Shown piece after piece: positions 1 to 5,670 of a stretch of DNA of 6,562 nt. Below the pieces are notes generated by a model that worked only from the letters and a program-made list of their open reading frames with translations, did no database searches and was not told where the DNA came from. The DNA comes from Chloroflexota bacterium (lineage in GTDB: Bacteria > Chloroflexota > UBA6077 > JADZDV01), in NCBI GenBank assembly GCA_020850915.1, contig JADZDV010000387.1, positions 1 through 6,562 on the forward strand. The letters are read 5' to 3'. Numbering within the stretch: the first letter of the stretch is position 1; every line of letters begins with the position of its first letter. Made by a program: the position numbers and the translations under genes.

Positions 1-5
1 CCTCG

Positions 6-1238
6 TCAGGCCAGCACGAGGCGACGGTACTGTTTCTTTCCTCTGCGCAGCAGGATCCCACCGTCCTGAAGGTCCGCCGGGACCAGCGACCGCCGAGGGC
101 TCTCCACCAGGTCGCCGTTCACGTAGACCGCGCCGTCCTGCACGAGCTGCCGTCCCCGCGACTTCGACTGCGCCAGGCCGCACAGCTCCAGCGCCTCCAG
201 AATGGGGAGGCCGCGCTCGAGCTGCTCCGCCGACACCGCGAACGTCGGCACGCTCGCGAGGTCGGACTGCACCCCGCCGCCGAACAGCGCCCGCGACGCC
301 TCGCGCGCCTCGGCCGCCCGTGGCTCGCCATGGACAACGGACGTGACCTCAAACGCCAGCCGCTCCTTCGCCGCCCGCAGGTCAGCCCCCTCAAGCCGCG
401 CGTACGACCGGATCTCCTCCTCGGGCAGGAAGGTGAAGATCCTCATGAAACGTCCGACGTCTGCGTCCTCCACGTTGATCCAGTACTGGTAAAAGTCGTA
501 CGGAGGGGTCCGCGTCGCGTCGAGCCAGACAGCCCCAGCTTCCGTCTTCCCCATCTTCGCGCCAGATGCCGTGGTCAGCAGCGGCGACACCAGGGCGAAC
601 GCTTGTCCGCCGTCCGCCCGACGAATCAGGTCCACTCCCGCCAGAATGTTGAACCACTGATCGCTGCCGCCAATCTGAAGGCGGCAGCCATGGGTCCGCG
701 AGAGGTGTAGAAAGTCGTACGCCTGGAGCAGCACATAGTTCAGCTCCAGGAAGCTCAGGCCCTCTCCGGCAAAGTGGTCCCGGTAGGTCTCGTGCTGGAG
801 CAGTTGATTCACGCTGAAGTGCCGGCCGATCTCTCGCAGGAACGGGATGTACGACAGGTCCAGCAGCCAGTCGGCGTTGTCCAGCATCACGGCGCCTCCA
901 TCGCTGAACTCGAGAAACCGCCCGAGCTGCGCGCGAATGCCCGTCTTGTTGTGCGCGAGCTCCTCGACGGTCAGGATCGGACGCTGCTGGGTCTTCCCGG
1001 TCGGATCGCCAACCATGCCGGTCCCACCGCCCACCAGCGCAATCGGACGATGGCTCGCCCGCTGAAGCTGGGCCAGCATCATGATCGAGACCAGGTGGCC
1101 GACGGTCAGCGAGTCGCTGGTCGGGTCGTAGCCGCAGTAGACGGTCGTTGGCTCCGCGAGCTGTCGGCGCAGGCCGGCCTCGTCCGAGACGAGCTGCACA
1201 AAACCTCGCTCGCGAAGGAGGTCCAGCGCGTCAGGCAT
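6..1238 (-). CDS. tyrS: Tyrosyl-tRNA synthetase (TyrRS), class I
   Basis: Cytoplasmic enzyme that activates tyrosine with ATP and charges tRNA-Tyr. The 410-aa product has the usual bacterial TyrRS length. The Rossmann catalytic domain comes first: YCGYDPT at residues 34-40, the HIGH-equivalent TVGH at 45-48, ALVGGGTGMVGDPTGK at 67-82, QAYDFLHL at 172-179, and GGSDQW at 190-195 (tyrosine/ATP pocket). The KMSKS-equivalent is KMGKT at 228-232. An anticodon-binding helical region follows, then a C-terminal S4 RNA-binding domain from about residue 345 to the end. I chose the ATG at 1238 because homology starts there and AGGGGGAG (1247-1254) sits 8 nt upstream. A longer open frame reaching 1475 is only read-through of ribF in another frame. 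The start overlaps the end of ribF by 8 nt (ATGCCTGA), so translation is probably coupled. Oddity: the first His of HIGH is Thr45. Identity is very secure. Confidence 0.97.
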   Translation of the reverse strand: MPDALDLLRERGFVQLVSDEAGLRRQLAEPTTVYCGYDPTSDSLTVGHLVSIMMLAQLQRASHRPIALVGGGTGMVGDPTGKTQQRPILTVEELAHNKTGIRAQLGRFLEFSDGGAVMLDNADWLLDLSYIPFLREIGRHFSVNQLLQHETYRDHFAGEGLSFLELNYVLLQAYDFLHLSRTHGCRLQIGGSDQWFNILAGVDLIRRADGGQAFALVSPLLTTASGAKMGKTEAGAVWLDATRTPPYDFYQYWINVEDADVGRFMRIFTFLPEEEIRSYARLEGADLRAAKERLAFEVTSVVHGEPRAAEAREASRALFGGGVQSDLASVPTFAVSAEQLERGLPILEALELCGLAQSKSRGRQLVQDGAVYVNGDLVESPRRSLVPADLQDGGILLRRGKKQYRRLVLA

Positions 1239-2181
1239 GCCCGCTGCTCCCCCTATCCTGGTGCTGCCCACCGCCCAGCTCCGCGTAGCGCTCGCGCGCC
1301 GCGTCAGCGTCGCGCCGGATCTGTGCCACCAGCTCGTCGATCGAGTCGAAGCGACGCACGTCGCGCAGCCGGTCCAGGAACCGCACCGGTAGCCTCCGTC
1401 CATACAGATCGCCGCCGAAGTCCAGCAGATGCGCCTCCAGCAGGCGCCGGGTGTCAGAGAACGTCGGTCGCCCACCGAGGTTGACCACCGCTGGCCACCA
1501 TCGCCCGTCTACCCTCGCTTCGGCCAGGTAGACGCCGTCCGCCGGCAGGGCGCGGGTGACCGGAATGGAGAGGTTGGCGGTCGGGAAACCGAGCTGGGCG
1601 CCGCGCGCGTCGCCGTGCTCCACCACCGCGGCAACGGTGTAAGGGTAGCCAAGCAGCTCGTTTGCGCGGTCCACGTCGCCTTGCGCGAGCAGCGAGCGGA
1701 TGTAGGTGCTGCTCACCACTTCGTGCTCGGCCCGCACCGGCAGCACGACGTGAAGGGCGAAGCCCTGGCCGCTGCCCAGCTCGGAGAGCGCGGCGATCGT
1801 CCCGCTGCGCCCGCGTCCCAGCGCAAAGTCTGGCCCGACCCACAGCTCCGCCAGGTCGTAGTCGGCCTCGAGCAGGCCGATGAACTCGTCCGGGCGCAGC
1901 ATGGAGAATGCCCGAGTGAACTCAAGCACCTGGACGTAATCAACTCCGAGCTCTCGCAACCGCTCCTCTTTGCCCTCTCGGTCGGTCAACATCGTGAGCT
2001 GACGTTCCGGGTAGAGCACGACGTCAGGGTGCGGATCGAACGTGACCGCCAGGCTCGAGCAGCCGAGCACACGAGCGCGATCGACGACCTGCCCCACCAG
2101 GACGGCGTGGCCCCGGTGTACTCCGTCAAACGCCCCGATGGTGGCGACGACTCTGGGACGCGTCGTTGGATGCGACAACAT
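1231..2181 (-). CDS. ribF: Bifunctional riboflavin kinase / FAD synthetase
   Basis: Converts riboflavin to FMN (C-terminal flavokinase domain) and FMN to FAD (N-terminal adenylyltransferase domain). The 316-aa product has the usual RibF length. In the N-terminal domain the nucleotidyltransferase motif GAFDGVHRGH is at residues 16-25, TFDPHP at 47-52, GPDFALGRGRSG at 116-127 and SSTYIR at 157-162. In the kinase domain GFPTANL is at 198-204, NLGGRPTF at 234-241, and the LEAHLLDF segment with the likely catalytic Glu249 at 248-255. The ATG follows the truB stop with no gap (TGAATG), and there is no clear Shine-Dalgarno, only CTGGAC just upstream. Initiation therefore probably depends on ribosomes finishing truB. 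Its last 8 nt overlap tyrS. RibF commonly follows truB in this operon, though in many bacteria rpsO or pnp come next rather than tyrS. Both domains look intact. Confidence 0.96.
   Translation of the reverse strand: MLSHPTTRPRVVATIGAFDGVHRGHAVLVGQVVDRARVLGCSSLAVTFDPHPDVVLYPERQLTMLTDREGKEERLRELGVDYVQVLEFTRAFSMLRPDEFIGLLEADYDLAELWVGPDFALGRGRSGTIAALSELGSGQGFALHVVLPVRAEHEVVSSTYIRSLLAQGDVDRANELLGYPYTVAAVVEHGDARGAQLGFPTANLSIPVTRALPADGVYLAEARVDGRWWPAVVNLGGRPTFSDTRRLLEAHLLDFGGDLYGRRLPVRFLDRLRDVRRFDSIDELVAQIRRDADAARERYAELGGGQHQDRGSSGHA
1247..1254 (-). promoter_or_regulatory. Shine-Dalgarno of tyrS
   Basis: The minus strand reads AGGGGGAG, followed by 8 nt and then the tyrS ATG at 1238. This is a strong purine-rich match to the anti-SD and supports the start inside the end of ribF over the longer upstream frame. 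It lies within ribF coding sequence. Confidence 0.75.
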
Positions 2182-3081
2182 TCAGTCCAGAAACGAAAGT
2201 TTGGGGCGCCATGCCCCTGATGCGGCGTCGGCCACCGCGAGCCCCACGAACATGCCCTGGCGGTCGTACGCCCGCGCCTGCCCGTCGGTAGCGGTGTCCC
2301 CCCAGGGGCGGCCGTGGCGAAAGTGCTCGAGCGCCGCCTCGTCCAAGACTAGCGCCGGAAGGTCCAGCAGTACCACGTCAGGCGGCAGCACGTGAGCTAG
2401 CCGCTGGTCTCCTGGGAGCTGCGCCAGATCATCGAGCGCCACTGTATCAGGCAGCTCGAAGCGCCCAACTCGAAGCCGGCAGAGTCCCGCCAGGCTGCCC
2501 GCCGTGCCCAGCCGTTCTCCCAGGTCCCGTGCCAGCGAGCGAACGTAGGTTCCCTTGGAGCACTCCACCTCGAACACCAGCCGCGGAGATTGCCACGCGA
2601 TCAGATCGACACAGTAGATCTCGATCGTCCGCGGCTCGAGATCCAAGAGCGTTCCCCGCCGCGCCAGCGCGTACGAGCGCCGACCGCCCACCTTCGCCGC
2701 GGAGAAGGCCGGCGGCCGCTGCTGGCTCCGTCCGAGGAACCCCGCCAGTGCGCCGCGTACGTCGGCTTCGGAGAGCCACGGCACTGGCGCCTCTGTGATG
2801 ACCTCGCCCTCGAGATCGTCGCTGGCGGTCCGGATGCCGAGCTGCACGTCCGCTCGGTAACGCTTGCGATCGGACGACAGCCGATCGATCAGTCGCGTGG
2901 CCCGCCCCAGCGCCACCGGCAGGACGCCGCTGGCCAGTGGGTCCAGTGTACCGGCGTGGCCGACCCGCCGCGTGCCGAACAGCCGCCGGACCGCCGAGAC
3001 CTGGTCGTGCGATGTCGGGCCTGGCGGCTTGCGGACGTTGAGGAACCCGTCGAGTCCCCGGTCACCCTGCGCCCGCGACAT
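2182..3081 (-). CDS. truB: tRNA pseudouridine(55) synthase
   Basis: Isomerises uridine 55 in the T-psi-C arm of tRNAs to pseudouridine. The 299-aa product is close to the usual TruB length. Residues 11-26 carry the family start DGFLNVRKPPGPTSHD. GHAGTLDPLASGVL at 41-54 contains the catalytic Asp47. RKRYRADVQLG at 72-82 contains the conserved Tyr75. QQRPPAFSAAKVGGRRSYAL at 120-139 and CSKGTYVRSLARDLG at 174-188 complete the catalytic domain. The last 80 or so residues would be the PUA-like C-terminal domain. The ATG at 3081 lies 9 nt after the rbfA stop with no good Shine-Dalgarno at the normal distance, so termination-reinitiation coupling to rbfA is likely. The stop codon abuts ribF directly. 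No DHH phosphoesterase (nrnA-type) gene lies between rbfA and truB, unlike in many Gram-positive operons. Confidence 0.97.
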   Translation of the reverse strand: MSRAQGDRGLDGFLNVRKPPGPTSHDQVSAVRRLFGTRRVGHAGTLDPLASGVLPVALGRATRLIDRLSSDRKRYRADVQLGIRTASDDLEGEVITEAPVPWLSEADVRGALAGFLGRSQQRPPAFSAAKVGGRRSYALARRGTLLDLEPRTIEIYCVDLIAWQSPRLVFEVECSKGTYVRSLARDLGERLGTAGSLAGLCRLRVGRFELPDTVALDDLAQLPGDQRLAHVLPPDVVLLDLPALVLDEAALEHFRHGRPWGDTATDGQARAYDRQGMFVGLAVADAASGAWRPKLSFLD

Positions 3082-3090
3082 GCCGTGCGC

Positions 3091-3444
3091 TCACTTGTTC
3101 CCGCTCCCGATCTGATGCAACAACGCCATGATCTTCGCGCCCCGAGCGATCGACGTGTCGAGCACGAACTCCAGCTCGGGAACGTAGCGAAGCTCAATCC
3201 GCTTGGCCAGCTCTCGGCGAAGGAAGCGAGATGCCCGGCGAAGCTGCTGGAAGACCTTTGCCGCCTGGTCTTCGTCGCCGAAGACGCTGACGTAGACCTT
3301 CGCCTTCTTCAGATCCGGACTCGTATCCACCTCGACGATGCTGATCATCGTCTGGAGCAGCGGGTCGTCCGTCTCACGACGCAGCAGCTCCGCGATCTCG
3401 TCGCGCAGCAGCTCGTTGACGCGAAGTATCCGCCGGCTGGGCAC
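3091..3444 (-). CDS. rbfA: 30S ribosome-binding factor A
   Basis: Small KH-fold protein that binds the immature 30S subunit and helps process the 5' end of 16S rRNA. The 117-aa product has the usual RbfA length. Seen in sequence: RILRVNELLRDEIAELL at residues 5-21 (helix 1), SIVEVDTSPDLKKAKVYVSV at 35-54 (typical beta-strand block), ASRFLRRELAKRIELRYVPE at 71-90, and LEFVLDTSIARG at 91-102. The start is GTG (3444-3442). It is the only start available near the N terminus, because an in-frame TGA lies 12 nt upstream. The gene begins 19 nt after the infB stop. The only good Shine-Dalgarno (AGGAG, 3461-3465) is 16 nt from this GTG, too far for normal use, and only 6 nt from an out-of-frame ATG at 3454. 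The start is therefore uncertain, or a one-base indel is present. In the helix-kink motif usually read as AxG, the Gly is Arg73. Confidence 0.93.
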   Translation of the reverse strand: MPSRRILRVNELLRDEIAELLRRETDDPLLQTMISIVEVDTSPDLKKAKVYVSVFGDEDQAAKVFQQLRRASRFLRRELAKRIELRYVPELEFVLDTSIARGAKIMALLHQIGSGNK

Positions 3445-3452
3445 GCTGGCGC

Positions 3453-3481
3453 ATCAGCCGCTCCTACTCGGAGCGGCTGAT
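3453..3481 (-). promoter_or_regulatory. Perfect 12-bp hairpin over the infB stop / rbfA ribosome-binding site
   Basis: The arms ATCAGCCGCTCC (3453-3464) and GGAGCGGCTGAT (3470-3481) are exact reverse complements separated by a 5-nt loop (3465-3469). In the minus-strand transcript the 5' arm encodes the last residues of IF2 (Ile-Ser-Arg-Ser). The loop plus first 3'-arm base hold the UAG stop. The 3' arm holds most of the AGGAG ribosome-binding sequence and the first two bases of an AUG. No U-run follows, so it is not a canonical intrinsic terminator. I infer that it hides the rbfA ribosome-binding region until a ribosome finishing infB opens it, which would give translational coupling. RNA processing or mRNA stabilisation are alternatives. 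The inverted repeat is certain; its function is inferred. Confidence 0.6.
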
Positions 3482-5368
3482 CTCCTCCTGGCCGTATGAC
3501 TCGATCACGTCGCCCTCCACGAAGGTGTGGAACTCGTCGAGACCGATGCCGCACTCGTAGCCGGCCGTCACTTCCCGGACGTCGTCCTTGAAGCGTCGCA
3601 GCGTGGAGAGCTTGCCCTCGTACACCAGGTTCTTGTTCCGGGACAGCCGCACGCGGTCGCTCTTGTATACCGTGCCGTCCAGCACCAGGCAGCCCGCCAC
3701 GGCATAGTTGCGCCCGATCTTGAAGATCTGGCGGACCTCCGCGTGTCCGTGCACCACCTCACGCATCTTCGGCCCGGCAAGACCCTGGAGCGCCTGCTCG
3801 ACGTCCTCGACCAGGCGATAGATGACGTCATAGAACCGCACGTCGATGCCCTGGGCGTCGGCAGCCCGCCGCGCGCCCGGCTCGATCCGCACGTTGAACC
3901 CGATGATGATCGCCTTGGAGGCGACGGCCAGCAGCACATCGGATTCGGTGATGTTGCCTGTGTTGGCGCGCACCACCTTGATCCGGACGCCCTCCTCGCT
4001 CAGTCGCTCCAGCGAGCTGACGATCGGCTCCACCGAGCCGGACACGTCCGCCTTCACCAGCAGGTTCAGCTCCTTGACCTCGCCCGCCTTGATCTTGCTG
4101 TACAGGTCCTCAAGCGACAGCTCGGCGCGGGCCGCGTCGCGCTTCGCCAGACGCGCGTGCTGCGTAGCAAGCTGCTGCGCCGTGCGCTCGTCAGCCACCA
4201 CGACCAGCCGGTCACCCGCCGTCGGGACGCTGCTCAATCCCAATATCTCGACCGGCATGGCCGGCTCCGCGGACTTGAGCTTCTTGCCACGGTCGTTGAA
4301 CAGACTCCGAACCCGGCCATACGACCCGCCGACGACGATCGGATCTCCGACGTTCAGCGTCCCCTCCTGGACGAGCACCGTCGCGACAGAGCCTCGCTTG
4401 GGGTCCATCTTCGCCTCGACGACGGCGCCCAGCGCCGCGCGGTTCGGATTCGCCTTCGGCTCGACCTCCGCGTCTGCCACAAACAGTACCGTGTCCAACA
4501 AATCGTCAATCCCCTCGCCCGTCTTCGCCGACACCGGGACGCACTCCACCTCGCCGCCGTATTCGCGAATGACGAGGTTGGCTTCCGAGGCAAGCTGCTG
4601 CTTCACCCGGTCCGGGTTCGCGTTCGGCCGGTCGATCTTGTTCAGCGCCACGACGATCGGCACGGTCGCCGCACGGGCGTGGTCGATCGCCTCGCGCGTC
4701 TGGGGCATCACGCCGTCGTCCGCCGCCACCACGAGGATCGCGATGTCGGTCACCTGCGCGCCCCGCGCGCGCATCGCGGTGAACGCCTCGTGGCCGGGAG
4801 TGTCCAGGAAGGTGATCCGACGAGTCGCTCCCTCGTGCTCGACCTCCACCTGGTAGGCGCCGATATGCTGGGTGATGCCACCCGCCTCGCCAGAGACCAC
4901 GTGCGTCTTCCGGACCGCGTCCAGCAGGCTCGTCTTGCCGTGGTCCACGTGGCCCATCACCGTCACGACGGGCGGCCGAACGACTCGGTCAGCGGCATCC
5001 GCTTCCGCGTCGATCGCCGCTCCAGCGGCCGCCCCGTCCGCGGCCAGTTGCTGCTCCTTGACCTCGAAGCCGAGATCGCCGGCGAGAATCGCCGCCGTGT
5101 CGTAGTCAAGCTCCTGATTGATGGTGGCGAACACACCGTTGTCTATCAGCTTCCTGATCACCTCGGACGTCTGCAACCCCAGCCGGACCGCGAGCTCTGA
5201 CACGGTCAGGAACGGCGGCAGCTCCACCTCGCGCCCAGCCCCGGCCAGGACCGCGGTCGCGTTCCCGCCATCCGATGGCGCCGATGTCATCGGACGTCGC
5301 TGACCGCGGTTGCCTCCCGATCTCTGTGGGGGCCGCCCACCCCCTCGCCTAAACGGTCTTGGACTCAT
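3464..5368 (-). CDS. infB: Translation initiation factor IF-2
   Basis: GTPase that brings fMet-tRNA to the 30S subunit and promotes 50S joining. The 634-aa product is a compact form (E. coli about 890 aa, B. subtilis about 716). It begins with a basic Arg/Gly/Pro-rich segment (residues 1-26). An IF2-N domain follows (about 50-102, [20 protein letters not shown]), then a short Ala/Asp-rich linker (105-128). The G domain has G1 GHVDHGKT at 139-146, G2 GITQHIG at 164-170, G3 DTPGH at 189-193, G4 NKID at 243-246 and G5 SAK at 280-282. Domain II, domain III ([11 protein letters not shown] at 439-449) and the C-terminal fMet-tRNA-binding domain IV (to about 625) follow. The ATG at 5368 overlaps the ylxR end by 20 nt and has GGGAG 6 nt upstream. 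The last codons form half of a strong hairpin shared with the rbfA leader. All GTPase motifs are intact. Confidence 0.98.
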   Translation of the reverse strand: MSPRPFRRGGGRPPQRSGGNRGQRRPMTSAPSDGGNATAVLAGAGREVELPPFLTVSELAVRLGLQTSEVIRKLIDNGVFATINQELDYDTAAILAGDLGFEVKEQQLAADGAAAGAAIDAEADAADRVVRPPVVTVMGHVDHGKTSLLDAVRKTHVVSGEAGGITQHIGAYQVEVEHEGATRRITFLDTPGHEAFTAMRARGAQVTDIAILVVAADDGVMPQTREAIDHARAATVPIVVALNKIDRPNANPDRVKQQLASEANLVIREYGGEVECVPVSAKTGEGIDDLLDTVLFVADAEVEPKANPNRAALGAVVEAKMDPKRGSVATVLVQEGTLNVGDPIVVGGSYGRVRSLFNDRGKKLKSAEPAMPVEILGLSSVPTAGDRLVVVADERTAQQLATQHARLAKRDAARAELSLEDLYSKIKAGEVKELNLLVKADVSGSVEPIVSSLERLSEEGVRIKVVRANTGNITESDVLLAVASKAIIIGFNVRIEPGARRAADAQGIDVRFYDVIYRLVEDVEQALQGLAGPKMREVVHGHAEVRQIFKIGRNYAVAGCLVLDGTVYKSDRVRLSRNKNLVYEGKLSTLRRFKDDVREVTAGYECGIGLDEFHTFVEGDVIESYGQEEISRSE

Positions 5369-5654
5369 CTCGTTCTCCCTCTGCCCCCGGCAGGCCCCGC
5401 GCGAACGCTTCCAATCCGGCCCGGTCCTCAGCCGACAGGCTGGTCTTCAGCGCCCGCTCGAGCGCACCCCGGCGCAACGCCGTCTTCCAGCAATCGAACG
5501 CGTTGCACAGGTACGAGCCGCGTCCCGCTCGCTTGCCGGTCGGATCCACCTCCACCCGGAGCTCCCCTGACCGGACCACACGCACGAGCTCACGTTTCGG
5601 TCGAAGCGCCCGGCAAGCGACACACGTGCGCTCCGGAATATGCCGCCCAGCCAC
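5349..5654 (-). CDS. ylxR: YlxR/RnpM family small RNA-binding protein
   Basis: Small protein of the YlxR (DUF448) family, almost always located between nusA and infB. In Bacillus subtilis the family member has been renamed RnpM and linked to modulation of RNase P. From the GTG at 5654 the product is 101 aa. It shows RTCVACRAL at residues 9-17 (Cys11, Cys14), then LVRVVRSGELRVEVDPTGK at 23-41, the signature GRGSYLC at 44-50 and ALRRGALERALKT further on. The open frame continues upstream to an ATG at 5780, but those extra 42 residues lie within the nusA end in another frame and do not look like YlxR. The GTG start lies 16 nt after the nusA stop with a weak AAGG about 5 nt before it. The tail overlaps infB by 20 nt. 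The family is certain; the exact start is moderately sure. Confidence 0.9.
   Translation of the reverse strand: MAGRHIPERTCVACRALRPKRELVRVVRSGELRVEVDPTGKRAGRGSYLCNAFDCWKTALRRGALERALKTSLSAEDRAGLEAFARGLPGAEGERDESKTV
5375..5382 (-). promoter_or_regulatory. Shine-Dalgarno of infB
   Basis: The minus strand reads AGAGGGAG, with the GGGAG core ending 6 nt before the infB ATG at 5368. It sits inside the end of ylxR and fixes the infB start 20 nt upstream of the end of the ylxR stop codon. Confidence 0.75.
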
Positions 5655-5670
5655 GCGCGCCTTGCTGCTA

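Noticed and set aside
1239..1475. N-terminal extension of tyrS up to a start at 1475
   Set aside because: The extra 79 residues are ribF sequence read in another frame, rich in Trp, Cys and Arg, with no TyrRS similarity. A strong Shine-Dalgarno supports the ATG at 1238.
3453..3481. Reading the infB/rbfA hairpin as a rho-independent terminator
   Set aside because: The sequence after the stem on the minus strand is GCGCCAGCGTGCCC, with no run of T. Premature termination within this essential operon would also cut off rbfA through tyrS.
3527..5200. A 557-codon open frame on the plus strand, opposite infB
   Set aside because: It is antisense to a fully conserved IF2 and has a composition rich in Arg, His, Leu, Val and Asp typical of GC-rich shadow frames. 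No recognisable domain was seen, and the opposite strand explains every base.
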